Assembly: GCA_029948255.1 (NCBI GenBank)
Contig: JALIZF010001918.1
Location: forward strand, 744,001 to 808,000
Direction of reading: 5' to 3'
From: Telmatactis stephensoni
Taxonomy: Eukaryota > Cnidaria > Anthozoa > Actiniaria > Isophelliidae
Length of the DNA: 64,000 nt
Positions within the stretch are counted from its first letter, which is position 1; each line of letters starts with the position of its first letter. A program made the translations under genes and the position numbers. Under the pieces are notes generated by a model. That model saw only the letters and a list, made by a program, of their open reading frames with translations. It ran no database searches and was not told the origin of the DNA. Below, in pieces: positions 11,894 to 23,248 of the stretch.

Positions 11894-14800
11894 TAAAACT
11901 AATATGTTCTTTAAAGTTCATAGTTTGTTCTAAATGTCTTTGTGCTTTATGATGAACAATAGTTCCGAACATAGTTAAAGTACTGTGGGTAGAACTGCCA
12001 TGGTAACATCATCTGATTCTGTGGTACTTGATAGCTTGGTATTGCAGACATAGCATATGCGTTAGCTGTAACTGGACGGTACACTGGTAGGCCAGGAGCA
12101 TCGTACGTCAGACGAAGGGGAGCCCTTCGTATTCTCTGTGGACGATTCTGAGTCCCAACACCTGCAAGAGGTGACAATAGGTTCTCATCCGGCGCTGTAG
12201 GTGACTCTTGATAAGATGGATGTTGTTGACTGAGGTCATCTTCTAGCCCTCCAGCTATTGACACGTTGGGTTCTTGTGGATGTCCAGTCTCTGACGTACT
12301 TGTTCGTTGAGTCACGAGACCCTCAAGTATTACTGGTGGAATGGAGAGCTCTTCTTCATCTTCGTCCTCATCGGTACTTTGATGCTGGCTTCCTGCTGTA
12401 CTTTGTGCTGAGGTCTTGCGATGCTTTTGGCATTCCTGTGCTTTAGGTGGTTTTCTTGCCTCTTTCTCATCCGCCGGCAAATGTGTACAAGGAAGCAACA
12501 TGTTGCGATGGAGAACTCTCCACCTTCCTGTACCACATTCAGGCTTTACTTCATAGACAGGGGTGTTCTCCCCTTTCCTTTCGACTACAACAAAGATGTC
12601 TTTCTCCCAATAGGACCGTAACTTGTTTGGACCTTCTTTCTGCTTCATATTTCGTATCAACACGCGATCCCCTGGTTGTAGAATAACTTCACGAGCTCGT
12701 TTATCATAGTACTTCTTTCCTTTATCTGCATTCTGTCTAGCTTTCTCTGATGCAAGGATGTAGGCTTCATTCATCGCGCTCCTCCACTTCTTGACATATT
12801 CAGGATATGAATGGAATCCAGACGGTGTTCCAAGGTTAAACATAATGTCTATTGGAAGGCGAGGAGGTCTTCCGAAAAGTAGAAAGAAGGGTGAATAGCC
12901 CGTCGAGTCATTCTTGGTGCAATTGTAGGCGTGGACTACCTTGTTTAGGTGGTCACTCCAACGTGATTTGTGTCTTTCAGGGAGAGTCCGCAGCATCGAG
13001 AGTAGAGTACGATTAAACCTTTCAACTTGCCCATTTCCTTGTGGGTGAAAGGGTGTGGTTCGGGAGTGGCGTATTTCACATAGTTCATCAAGGTGGTAAA
13101 ATAGTTTATTTTCAAACTCACCTCCCTGATCATGATGTATAGTCTCAGGGAATCCAAACCGCATAATGAAATCGTTATATATCTTGCCCGCTGCTGCTTT
13201 TGCTGACTTAGTGCGAGTCGGATATGCCTGAGCATATCGAGTGAAATGATCCATAACTACGAGTATGTACTGGTACCCTTTGCTTGGCTCAAGTTTCAAG
13301 AAGTCGATGGAGACCATTTGGAAGGGTGCTGTTGTATTGATGGGTTGCAGTGGTTCTCTAGGATTTATTGTGGGACGTTTGTCCTTAAGACACCGGCACA
13401 CCTTTGTGACATAGTGTTCAATGTCCTTTGCCATATGAGGCCAGAAGAAACGTGCTCGAGCTAGCTAGATCTAGAACTCGCTCTTTTCCCAAGTGGCCCA
13501 TGTCCTCATGTAGTTGCTTGTAGACCATACGTCGTAGTTTCTGTGGGAGGATTACCTGACATTGGGATGCTGTTATACGGTACAGGATACCATCTTTATC
13601 GATTTTGAGCTTTTCCCATTCATAGAGTAACTGCTGCACTGCTTTCAATTCTTCTTTGGCTTGAGATGGGGAAGGTTTCGTACCCCGCTTCAACAACTCT
13701 GTCACTCTACCTATGATAGGGTCCGCCCCTTGTGCTTTCCCCAGATCCACCGATGCTAACTGTTCATCTTTGTTCTGATCAGTTTCCAGCAGTTTTGGAG
13801 AGTCCGATAAGGCTGTGACCCATGTCAGGTCACCCTTCTCCTGCAGTTGTGTTGCAGACACAATAGCTTGTAGGACATCTTTGCTTGTTTCTTCAGAACA
13901 TGTTTTCATGTACTCTTCCCATTCGACTGGCATGCGTGAGAGTGAATCGGCATCGACGTTGGCTGTTCCTGGTCTATATCTTATCTTAAACGAAAAGTCT
14001 GCTAACTCACCAACCCACCGGAGGCTTGCTGCATTCAACTTAGCAGTTGACATCACATAAGTTAACGGGTTATTGTCCGTAAAGACAGTAAACTCCGGAC
14101 AGTAGTAGAGGTAATCACGAAATTGTTCCGTGATGGCCCATTTCAGAGCCAAGAATTCTAGTTTACCAGCGTGTAGATTGTATTTCTTCTCTGCTGGACT
14201 AAGAGTACGAGAGGCATACGCGATAACTCGATTGATACCCTCTTGCTCCTGATACAGGACAGCTCCCAAGCCGATCTTACAAACATCCGTGTGTACAATA
14301 AAGGGCTTGTTGTAATGAGGATATGCCATGATTGGCTGATGCGTCAAGTGATGAATCAGTTTTTCAAGTGATTGCTGGTGTTGTTCAGTCCATGCAACAG
14401 GAGTAGATGATGGAAGAAAGTTCTTTTCAACAGACGTTCTTTGTTTCTTAGATCGATTCGGTAGTGTCTCTGATTTAGGTTTATTCAATAAGTCGTACAA
14501 TGGCTTAGCTGTCTTTGCAAAATCAGGAATATACCTTCTGTAGTAGCTGAGAAGACCTGCTAGTTGTCTCACTTCTCCGACGTTCCTTGGTGTCTTTGTC
14601 GCAAGATTGGTCACTGCTTTAATCCCTTTTGGATCAATTCTATGTCCGTCTTTAGAAACTATTCGCCCTAGAAAGCATACCTCTCGTTTGAACAGGTTAC
14701 ACTTGCGTGCTTTCAGCTTTACTCCATGACTTCTCAGCCTACGTAAGACTATTCGTAGATGTTCTAGATGTTCCTGAAATGTCTGACTAAAAACAATCAC

Positions 14801-17800
14801 GTCGTCCATGTAAGGGATCGCCATCTCATCTCTCAATTCACCTAAACAATCCTCCATAAAGCGTTGGAAGTTTGCTGGGGCGTTGGTAAGTCCGAAGGGG
14901 ATCCGTACCCATTCATATAAGCCCCATGGTGTTATGAACGCGGTGCAAGGTCTGCTCTCTTTCTCAACGAATCCTTGATGGTACGCCTTCCCTTGGTCTA
15001 GGGTGCTGAACCATGAGTTGCCAGAAAGGCTATCAAGTGTTTCCTGAATGCGCGGAATAGGATGTCTGTCAGGGATGGTACGACGGTTCAGTTCTCTATA
15101 GTCAATACACAGTCTCAGTGTTCCGTCCTTCTTACGCACGCATACAATAGGTGAAGAATACGATGACTTACTTTTTACAATAAAACTTTTGTTGAGGAGA
15201 TCCTCAATGTAGTTCTTGACTTCCTGGTAGAGCGGTCTAGGAAATGAAACATAGTTCTTCTGGACTGGAGTTGAATCTGACAAACTTATTTCCATCTGCA
15301 AGCCTGGAATGCAACCAATATCGTCTTCTGTTTGAGCAAAGGAATCAGCTTCCTCTCTCAACATCTCGAGAGCCATTTCTCTTTGTTCCTCTGTTAGTCC
15401 ACTTAAATCTACTTCTGGTATGCAGGCATCGCTTGTTGGGAAGTTCTCTTCTGTAGCTATTTTATCACCGTCGGTGGTTTCAACTGAGTATTCAAGGTCT
15501 TCACTGATAGGTTCTTCTCTGGGTTCTTTCAAGGTAGCTTCTACTGGAGTAACTGATTTTACAAGCTGCAATCTTCCCAAGGTTGTCCGGTTTCTCAGTG
15601 TTATGTCATGGGCAGTGATGTTATGGACTTCTACATAAACCCTTGATACATAACCTTTCTTGACTGTCGTCAGGGTCTCATATACTTCGAGTCCATCTGA
15701 CCACTCATGTAGTTCATCAGGTTCAAACAACACTGGAGTATTTACTTCTACTGGTCCTGTATTCGCTCGACAAGGAATTCGTACCGTCATTGCTGCTGGT
15801 ATAGTAACGCCTTTCTTTGGAGTCTTAATGGCGCACAAGTATTCTTCTGCAGGGGCTTGAATGAGGTTTACAAGTGCAGAAAGTTTATTTCCTTCCTTGT
15901 CTAAAAATCCTGCTTTCACAGATGCAACAATGTCAATAGGTTCACGTGCAAAGTCAATTTTAACAAGTTCTTCAATAACATTAAAGCCTAAAATGGGCTT
16001 TTCTAAATATTGTTCAACAACTAAAAATGGGACATGTATCTCTTTTGTCTTTTCTGAATCAGTGGGGAGTCTAACCCTGACTTCTGCCCAACCGGTAAAT
16101 GGGATCTTTGTTCCATTAACTGCAGACAAGTCCAATTGTTCCGTAAACAGTTCTGACAGTTTTCTCACTTTCACTTGTGGAAAATGTTCTTTCAAGGTCT
16201 TATGTGTCATTATAGAAACCTGGGCACCAGCGTCCCAGAGAACTGATAACTCAATGTCATTCAGGAAACATTTAACTTTACATTCTTTACCTACCAGGCT
16301 AATTATCTTTTCATGTTTCTTGGGATGTAAGTGGCTGGTAAACATAGTGCCTTCAACACTTTCAGATTTAGACAATTGCTTTATAGCCTTACAGATAGCT
16401 TTGTGTTGAGACCAGTCTCCCTTTTGACACTCCTGAGAACAGTAACCAACAGCCTTGCACTGTTTACATTGTAGTATAGAAAGTGTCTCTATTGTAGACT
16501 TGCCACAGAAATTACAACGACGGGACACTGTGGTTGCACCGACTACTTCCTGTCCCGAGGAGGCAGTCGCTTGTCGTTTAACAGATCCTGTGGGTTTGAT
16601 TGGGGACGACGACACCCTCTAGCATAGTGACTGTCACTTCCACATTTATAACAATGTGAACACCAAACCTCCCCACTCTCTCTACATGCTGAACACTTGG
16701 TAACCCTGGGGCTTGGGCTTGCACTCAACTTTGGACCCTCTGCCTGACTCTTGTTGTTGCTACTCTGTTCAGGGGTGTTTCTAGGAGGTTGACGACTAAC
16801 TTCAGTCCTTAGAGCAGCTACTTCTGCCCTAAGACCTTCAATAACGGATGTCATGCTTTCACTGCTTGGTGGAATTTGACCCCCCTTGGGTGTGCTTACT
16901 ACTTTAACTTCAGCAGGTCTACTCTTTGGTTGAGACTTATTGAGCTTACGATTCCTCTCTCCCTCTGATGTCACAGCTACATTCATTTGATGGATTAATT
17001 CCTCATCTTGTATCTTAGGATTACTTAAGAAGGGTCTCATTCTGATACGAACATTTTCATCAAGCAACCCTGATTCAACAGCTCTGAGAAAGACCTGTTG
17101 AATATGCTCAGTCTCATACTTCAAACCATCCTCACTCTCCTCACTTGCAAACAGGATTTTTTGCCTTATGTCCAGAGCGCGCATAAGGAAAGCTTGTGGG
17201 GTTTCTTTAGGATTCTGGCACAAGCCTATCAAACCTTGATACAGCTCTGAACTACTCTTCACACCATAGTGGTCACGTAATATTTTCTTTAAACGTTCAA
17301 TGGAAAGGTCTTCAAATGACTCTAAATAGCTTCTTAGGACTAACCCCGGTACTATTGCACGTATGACAGCATCAACAACTTCGGTATCTTTATACCCTTG
17401 ACCCAACCCAGTCTTCATTTGTCTTATCAACGAACTATAGGATAGCTTATCTTTTTGATCAATTTCACCGATCTGACCCACTATTTTGAATTGGCGTCGC
17501 AAAATACTTGTAGAGTCTAGTAACGATTTAGTGGCATCGGCCCCGTCTTTCTCAAGCTTCTCCGGCTCTGAATTCTCCGTTTTTACATTTTCTTTCTCTT
17601 CTTGCTTCGATTTTATCGTTTCAGCCTCGTTTTCCGCTTGTAAAGGCGGTGGAATATCGGCGACTAGCTCGACTACGCCAAGTAAATATGATCGTTTCTC
17701 GTCTTCATCAATAGTACTCAAGTGTTTCTCGATAGCCTCGCTTATTCGATTTATTACGAACAGTTTTGATTTTCCCTCTGTCCCAGTTACCTTCAGATGG

Positions 17801-20800
17801 TCACTGACTGACCTAACGACGTCCAATTTAGCTTTGTAAAGTTCAGTCATCAGTTGAATCTGCGACTCCTCTGCCATGTTTACGTTGAATTATACCGTCA
17901 AACTCAGTAGAAAATCCATAAAATCCAGAAAGCGAGTGTCCAGCTCTTGAGAAACACTTTCCCGTCTGAGCCCCCAATTTGTTGCCCACTAGGCTCAGTT
18001 TTAGTGGACAATTAATAAAGAAAACGAGAGAAAAACAACTTTTCTAAACCATGTGCTTCTTCTTTACTTGCCGACTACTACGCGCAAGGGATTCTGGTAA
18101 ATTATATACCTATGGGGGAGGGGTGCGACCATTACAATAGTTTGGTCTGTGTCGGAGAATTAAGATGCAATTGCTGGGTTTCAAACAGCTGTTGAATCTC
18201 ATTATCTGCTTCAAATGGTAGTCAAACGTTGACCACCATGTGCTCTCAACCAGAGAATATTCTATTGAAAACTTGTCTTTCAGCTGTGGAAATTTCAACA
18301 AGACTGAAATTGACTTCATATGAAACCCAGCAATAAGAAAGATGAAATCTGTAACACCGTATAAAAAGAGAGCACTTCTGCTACTAACGTTTCTGAGCTT
18401 AGCCTTTCATCGGAGTTACTAGCCTTTCCTCAACGCAGAAGTCTTTTGTCAAACAAAACGCCTTTTCAATACAGGTAGTGAAAATGGAGGATATATAAAA
18501 GATGCGATTTTAGATTAGTGTAGACTTAGCGGAAGTTTTGTGCAATCTGACCAATCGGTCCACCCACCTAAAAATTAATACCCAGAAAAGAAAACTTTTT
18601 AGAAATAGTTTTTGTCATTATGAGCTACTTATTTTAATTATTGTTATAAATTATCATATTTATTGCAGATGGTTGCAAAGACCTTCGTTTCCTTGACTGC
18701 TTGATCAACAAAGCCTTGATAGGTCACGTGATCAGTAATTTCAGCCTTCCAGTACCTGCACTAAAGCAATGTCAGCAGAAATGTTTTCATGAAGGCAAAT
18801 GTGTGTCGTACAACTTGGGTCCACTCGAAGGACAAAACAGATCGTGTGAATTGAATGCCGCTGACCATTCAACTCGACCTGATTTCTTGGTTCCCAAAGA
18901 AGGCTATGAATATTGTATGATATTGGTGAGTAGCGAAAAATAGGAAATGATATGCAAGAAATTCAAATCGGTACTATAATCGAAACGACTGACGATTCAT
19001 AGAATAAGAATGAAAACGTCAGCCTCGAATTGATGCGGTGGAACACTTGCTTCGACGCATGCGCACAATCAGTCCCCCAATAATATATGAGCGATCGATT
19101 ATGCTATTCCAGTAGGGCTCAATTCTAAAGTATAAAATAAAAAGAGGTTATTACACGAAAAGTTGTGTAATACGTGTTAACCGTGTAATACGCTCGCATA
19201 TTTACACTCGGTTTAGTCTTTATTTGCACTGAAAAGCACGCGGTCGTATAATAAAATCCTTCACTTCGCACTTAAACAATTTTTACTGTCATTTTAGAAT
19301 CACGAAAAGTTTGAAAAACGGAATATTTTATGCAAGTAGTTTAATATTTGAATTTTCACCAGAATCCCTGCTCGTCCAACCCTTGTCCAGCAGGAAGACT
19401 CTGCATGCCTGACTTTTCATGGGGCACGTTCAAATGTGACGGTAAGTCATTCCAGGTTCAGTTTAGCTATCGATCAATGGTCGATAGCTTAATGTGTTCC
19501 CTGTATAAAATATTTTTTACATTCTTTAATGCACAACGCTCTCAACAACTGTTGAATCCAGAGCAATAATTAAACAAATTATGGACGCTTTTGCAAAAGA
19601 AAAAGTGATCAATTTCCATAGTATGTAAAAATCGTGTAAAAATCCTGTAAAGATACCGTAAATTTTAATTTACATGATTGGTCCCCATTTACAGGGTTTT
19701 GTGATTTTTGAGGGTTTTTTTTACAGGACCAGGAAGATCCTATAAAAATCCTGTAGAAAGCCTGTAAAAATCCTGTAAAAAAAGAGATCTCACAAAGATA
19801 ATGGAAAAATCGTGTAAAAACAATGTAAAAGATCAAGTAAATTTGATCAACAAAACCCTGTAAAATTCCTGTGAATGTTATAGACAAACCTTGTAAATTG
19901 AATATTACATGGTTTTTTACATGGTTTTACATCTAAATTTGCATGATTTTTACAGTAAATTTACAGGCTTTTATTTTACATGATTTTTAAACTATTTCTG
20001 TTCTTGTGGCATCATCTGTATTAAATTTACAGGGTCATTCAATCCATGAAAATGCTAATTGACATGATTTTTAGATGATCATTTTTAGTAATTTCCATAG
20101 TATGTATAATTCATGTAAATTAATTTCCATGGTATATATAATTTCCATGCATGATTTTTCCATACTATGGAAATCGAACATTTTTTCCAGTGTTTGCTCA
20201 AAACAGTTTCCCACATGTTCTAGCCAACAATGCTGAGATTTGTTGGCCAAATTTTTTTGGAGTGTTTGCTCGGACCTTCAATTAAAATTCTTGATGTTGT
20301 TTCTAGATGGCGGTTGGACACAGTGGGGGTCGTGGACAGCCTGTATCCTGCCAGCTACCTGTAATGCAACTAGAACTCGAAATTGCACGAATCCTGCGCC
20401 ACAGAATAACGGTGCTAAATGTACTGGACGAGATGTGGAAACAAGAGTATGGGCTCCAGGGGAATGTCAAGTACATCAAATTAACACAGCTGGTAAGAAA
20501 ATGTTTTGTGTAAATTTTTGAACATTTTAGAAATACTAATAGCTCACCCCGTGGCTGCCTCGTGATTTTGAGTCTGGTTTGCACTAGTACACGCGGCGCT
20601 GTGAGATTCCATATTGGGTATAGAGGATGGAAGAATAGCTGACAACCAGATTACTGCATTATCATTCTTATTATATTATATACTCACTGAGTAATTCTAA
20701 TCAGGTTGTGTGAGCCCATTGGGTATGGAGGATGGAAGAATAGCTGACAACCAGATTACTGCATCATCATACTTTAACTCCTTTCATGCTCAGTGGAATG

Positions 20801-21792
20801 GTCGACTTAACAAGCAGCGCACCTCATCGGGCATTGGTGGCTGGGCAGCAAAAGTGTTGAAGATTGGGCAGTACATTCAAATTGACCTTGGTAGTACCAA
20901 AGTCATCACCATGGTTGCAACGCAAGGACGATATCCAGATGACAGATATCACTGGATAACCAAGTACTCCTTGTCGTACAGTAATGATACTAATAACTGG
21001 TCAGACTATGAGGGAGACTGTATCAAGGTTAGAAATACATAGTGACAAAATTCGTACTGTGCCATCCATGTACATCTTCCACAGGGAGACCATCTTTTTC
21101 TAAAGCTCGAAAAAAAGCACGAAAACAGGAGCCCATTTCTAGGCTCCTGACGAAAATTAAATGAAGAATAGCGCTATGAATAAAAAAGAATGTTGTCCGA
21201 CGGAGACTGGCAGCGAGTCGAGCGAGCCGAGGGAAGAAAGTGAGCTCACTTTCTTCCCTCTGCTCGCTCCGTTCGCTCCCATATGCAGTCTCCCTCAGAC
21301 GATTTATTCTATTTTTCATTTATTTTCGTATATGCCTTTTTTCGAGCTTTTTTTGTGAGTTTCATTTCATCAAAAGACATAGGCGGGCTCTCTGTGGTCT
21401 CAAAAGTTGGTTATGCCAGAGTCTTCGCTCTTTGTGGCGCGGGCTCTGGCATTAGTTCGAGGTTTATCCAGTTTGTGTTTCACAAGGCTCTTCGATTTTT
21501 CAGTTAGAAAGCTGAGAAGGCCGGCCGTTTGAACGAGGATGGCGGCTATCTCTTTCCCCGTCGATCCCCGAGCGCCGCTACACGGACGTCTGTGCCATCT
21601 TTCAACAACTCAACTGAATTTTTCTTTCTTCGGGTGTAGATTTTTCCTGGAAACGGTGATTCAACCACCGTTGTCACCAACAAGCTTGAACTACCCATCA
21701 GGGCAAGACATATTCGTTTAATTGTGAAAGGATATCACAATTTTATCTCATTAAGAATGGAACTTTACGGCTGCAATAACCTAGCCTTTTAG
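10928..21792 (+). CDS. Secreted PAN-PAN-EGF-TSP1-discoidin protein, copy 2
   Basis: Exons 10928-11255, 18669-18925, 19363-19441, 20307-20492, 20705-21027 and 21640-21792 encode 441 residues with the same domain order as copy 1: signal peptide, two PAN-like modules, a four-cysteine partial EGF, TSP1, discoidin. Intron 1 is about 7.4 kb because a complete LTR retrotransposon (11502-18136) is inserted antisense in it. All splice sites and phases are preserved, so the gene may still be expressed if the intron is removed. The stop codon is two codons later than in copy 1 (C-terminus NNLAF). Exon 1 is almost identical to that of copy 3, while intron 3 matches copy 1, pointing to a mosaic origin. 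Secretion and extracellular binding are inferred from the domains. Confidence 0.85.
11284..11462. repeat. Foldback element in intron 1, copy 2
   Basis: The ends gactggtacacacaaggga and tccctcgtgtgtaccgacc are inverted matches, with inner complementary blocks rich in caacacgctc/gagcgatgttg. Homologous to the elements at 3745-3945 and 29824-30007. Confidence 0.75.
11502..11658 (-). repeat. 3' LTR of the gypsy-type element
   Basis: A 157-bp direct repeat of 17980-18136; no differences found by eye. It starts tgttgcccac and ends cattaca on the + strand. In element orientation it holds a TATA-like ggtatataat. It is unusually short for a gypsy-type LTR. Confidence 0.95.
11659..11672 (-). promoter_or_regulatory. 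Polypurine tract
   Basis: On the - strand the sequence agagggggagag lies immediately upstream of the 3' LTR, the position where plus-strand DNA synthesis is primed in LTR retrotransposons. Confidence 0.85.
11863..11892 (-). repeat. 30-nt homopolymer in the retroelement 3' region
   Basis: A run of 30 T on the + strand, i.e. an A30 tract in the element's sense strand, lies between the integrase stop codon and the 3' LTR. It is far from the LTR end and so is not an ordinary transcript tail. Confidence 0.9.
11947..13434 (-). pseudogene. Retroelement integrase portion of Pol (frame-shifted part)
   Basis: A 495-residue open frame that continues Pol after a frame break. It begins inside the integrase N-terminal zinc-binding region (KVCRC supplies the CC half of HHCC). 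The catalytic core is complete: D44 (SIDFL), D102 (HHDQGGEF) and E138 (GQVERFNRT), giving the D-D-35-E spacing. A C-terminal segment ([17 protein letters not shown]) resembles the GPY/F module of gypsy integrases. The tail is long, acidic and Ser/Pro/Gln-rich and shows no chromodomain. It overlaps the upstream pol frame by 17 bases in a different phase and has no start of its own that I would trust. Confidence 0.88.
13418..16618 (-). pseudogene. Retroelement Pol: MYND finger, protease, RT, RNase H
   Basis: About 1065 residues opening just after a stop codon at 16617-16619; the first in-frame codon usually taken as a start (16615) is GTG, consistent with expression by frameshifting from Gag rather than independent initiation. 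Order: a MYND-type zinc finger (C34, C37, C50, C53, C59, C63, H71, C75), an aspartic protease whose active-site motif reads WDAGAQVS (D128, with Ala where Thr/Ser is usual), reverse transcriptase with YMDD near residue 602, RNase H (HTD near 775, KLEFLALK near 820, TDNNPL near 848), then the HH half of the integrase zinc finger ([10 protein letters not shown] near 1037). The frame breaks near 13440-13470, where the DNA shows repeated ctag units; the rest of the integrase is in another frame. Confidence 0.92.
16540..16582 (-). promoter_or_regulatory. -1 ribosomal frameshift signal at the gag/pol junction
   Basis: On the - strand the heptamer GTTAAAC (16582-16576) is in the gag frame as G TTA AAC. 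It is followed by a 6-nt spacer (16575-16570) and an 11-bp stem, cgactgcctcc (16569-16559) with ggaagtagtcg (16550-16540), with one G-U pair, one mismatch and an 8-nt loop. Gag ends at 16543 and pol opens at 16618, and moving from gag to pol needs exactly a -1 shift. Heptamer, spacing and hairpin match the general pattern of -1 programmed frameshift sites. Confidence 0.82.
16543..17877 (-). CDS. Retroelement Gag
   Basis: 444 residues starting with ATG at 17877. The N-terminal half is helical and charged (residues about 90-125 are very Glu/Lys-rich), followed by a capsid-like region (about 150-300) and a basic, Ser/Pro-rich linker. The C-terminus has a CCHC zinc knuckle, [14 protein letters not shown] (C409, C412, H417, C422), preceded by more CxxC pairs. 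This is the structural protein that packages the element's RNA. It overlaps pol by 76 nt in the -1 relation. The frame is intact. Confidence 0.9.
   Translation of the reverse strand: MAEESQIQLMTELYKAKLDVVRSVSDHLKVTGTEGKSKLFVINRISEAIEKHLSTIDEDEKRSYLLGVVELVADIPPPLQAENEAETIKSKQEEKENVKTENSEPEKLEKDGADATKSLLDSTSILRRQFKIVGQIGEIDQKDKLSYSSLIRQMKTGLGQGYKDTEVVDAVIRAIVPGLVLRSYLESFEDLSIERLKKILRDHYGVKSSSELYQGLIGLCQNPKETPQAFLMRALDIRQKILFASEESEDGLKYETEHIQQVFLRAVESGLLDENVRIRMRPFLSNPKIQDEELIHQMNVAVTSEGERNRKLNKSQPKSRPAEVKVVSTPKGGQIPPSSESMTSVIEGLRAEVAALRTEVSRQPPRNTPEQSSNNKSQAEGPKLSASPSPRVTKCSACRESGEVWCSHCYKCGSDSHYARGCRRPQSNPQDLLNDKRLPPRDRK
17959..17976 (-). promoter_or_regulatory. Primer-binding site
   Basis: On the - strand, three bases after the 5' LTR, the sequence TGGGGGCTCAGACGGGAA begins with TGG, as expected for pairing with the CCA end of a tRNA. 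The first nine bases match the well-known tRNA-Pro primer sites, but the remainder differs, so the tRNA is not assigned. Confidence 0.8.
17980..18136 (-). repeat. 5' LTR of the gypsy-type element
   Basis: 157 bp, identical by eye to 11502-11658; flanked on the right by the target duplicate atag (18137-18140), after which the sequence of intron 1 resumes as in copies 1 and 3. Confidence 0.95.
19613..20173. mobile_element. Inverted-repeat element in intron 3, copy 2
   Basis: Homologous to 5522-6081. Its ends are better preserved: tttccatagtatg at the left and catactatggaaa at the right. The interior holds the same dispersed cctgtaaa/tttacagg and catgtaa/ttacatg motifs. Missing from copies 3 and 4. 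Confidence 0.7.
20613..20695 (+). pseudogene. Decayed partial duplicate of discoidin exon 5, copy 2
   Basis: Same remnant as at 6515 in copy 1: ggtatagaggatggaagaat followed by gctgacaaccagattact and an AT-rich run directly before the acceptor of the true exon 5. Confidence 0.7.
21158..21322. repeat. Palindromic element in intron 5, copy 2
   Basis: Ends taaatgaagaatag and ctatttttcattta, centre gtgagctcac near 21245. Counterpart of 7047-7205. Confidence 0.75.
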
Positions 21793-23241
21793 TAGGGCTG
21801 CAAAGCCTTTCCGTCGCCGCTCTTCATGTAAGACTTCTCATCATGCCATCATCACAGTAACACATGCAGCCACCAAAAATGAGAAGGTCTGAGGGCCGCA
21901 CTGGCGACATCTCGACTCTGTTTTTGTTGTTGTTGTTTTTGTTTCAAATGCAGCAGATAGCACCTTGGGGAAGGATGGATTCCACATTGAGAGCCGACAC
22001 CAACTGTGTCCGAATAGCCGTCCAGTTGTTCGCTGAGGATATTTTCGCAGCTCATAATCGCTGCGGGTAGAGCTTTGTTAGTGTGATGGCTGGCACCATG
22101 GTACCTCATATTATGCAATTCGTCGTGAATTACACTAGCTCCAGATGCCTGCAGTGAGTTCAGTGCTTGATCCTGCTCTATTTACCGTCACAGGAACAGC
22201 AACGCTTCGTTTTGAGGACCAGTCGAAAGTACCCTTGTCGTCAACTTTGCCGGTCCAAATCACTTCATTGGGAAATCAAATCGATATACTTTGATTTGTC
22301 GATAGATAAAAAAAATCTATGAGTTCGGGGGTTGTTCGATTCGTGAAATTTTTAAGAAAGTCAAGTTTACGATCACTTATAGTCATAGATCGCAGTCAGT
22401 AGCGGATCCAGGATTTTTCAAAGGGGGATTCCGTTTCTTAAACCCAACTGTGTATAATACTCTGCACGACACAACGCAAAACTTCTAACATTTTTTATAT
22501 GACATATTTCTATTACCTAAAAAATATCAAACCTTCAAGAGGGGGTTCCGTGGACCCCTTCGACCCCCCTGGATCCACTACTGGATCTAGAGATGTGTCA
22601 TGGTGTGAAACTTTTGTGCGATGAGTAATTTTTCAGACGTCATATATAGTTCTATTCTATTCTTTTTTTCTTTCTTTTTTTTGTGACGTATAGTCTTCAT
22701 GGAAGCTTTGGGTGACTTTGTTATGGCTAGTTGTTGGACCTCGCAGGGGCAGGACCAACCGCTTACAGATGTGCTATAGCCTAGGCAAGGTTATCCCAGA
22801 TGGTGTGTTTCATCTCAGTTCTAGATTTGTAGATTCGCGAATAGTTCCAAGCCTTTACCAAATGATTTGTAGGTTGAGTGTGTTAATGTGTGAATGAATC
22901 TAAGTATGTACTTCAGTTTTTACACTATGACGCAGTTGTAGGGTGTGATTGAATTGAAATTCAAGTAAGATTGACGTTTAGTAAGTAGAGTCCATAGTAC
23001 AAATAAGACTCCATGGTCAAGGTTGTGCAGGAAAGTTTTATTGGCCAGCCCAGATCTGGAGATGCCTGACAGTGTAACGTGTTACGGCTCTACTTGCTCA
23101 ACTAGAAATACTTGTGCAATAAGTCTTGTAGTTGAGAGAGAATTAAGTATTAGCAATTGCAACTTCAAACTGTATAACTGGGAAATTTAAATACAAGCAG
23201 AAAAGTAGGCTTAATGTTGTTATCAAAGTGACCCCGGACTA
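21793..23241. other. 3' flank of gene copy 2
   Basis: No gene seen. Collinear with the 3' flank of copy 1 (7680-8883). Contains the complete inverted-repeat element at 22397-22583 and ends with the gtgaccccggac segment that precedes the satellite. Confidence 0.7.
22397..22583. mobile_element. Small inverted-repeat element (MITE-like)
   Basis: Ends cagtagcggatccaggattt and, inverted, cctggatccactactg. A 3'-truncated copy is at 8098-8217 in unit 1. The interior has no coding capacity. I could not find a clean target duplication, so the superfamily is open. Confidence 0.7.
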
Positions 23242-23248
23242 GTTCCCT

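Larger units (their letters stand above)
11502..18136 (-). mobile_element. Ty3/gypsy-type LTR retrotransposon
   Basis: A 6635-bp element on the - strand within intron 1 of gene copy 2, identified by two 157-bp LTRs (TG...CA ends), a 4-bp target duplication atag (11498-11501 and 18137-18140), a primer-binding site, a polypurine tract, and Gag and Pol frames in the order Gag, MYND finger, protease, reverse transcriptase, RNase H, integrase. The integrase-last order places it with Ty3/gypsy (Metaviridae) rather than Ty1/copia. The empty site is visible in copies 1 and 3 (aaactacagttt). The LTRs are identical by eye, so insertion was recent, yet Pol is interrupted in the integrase zinc-binding region, so this copy is probably not autonomous. 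Confidence 0.95.

Noticed and set aside
12258..16409. Several + strand frames of 60-180 codons opposite the retroelement Gag and Pol
   Set aside because: They are antisense shadows of real - strand coding sequence and have no recognisable domains.
11502..18136. Endogenous retrovirus rather than a retrotransposon
   Set aside because: No envelope-like frame lies between the integrase and the 3' LTR; that stretch is under 300 bases and contains only a homopolymer run and the polypurine tract.
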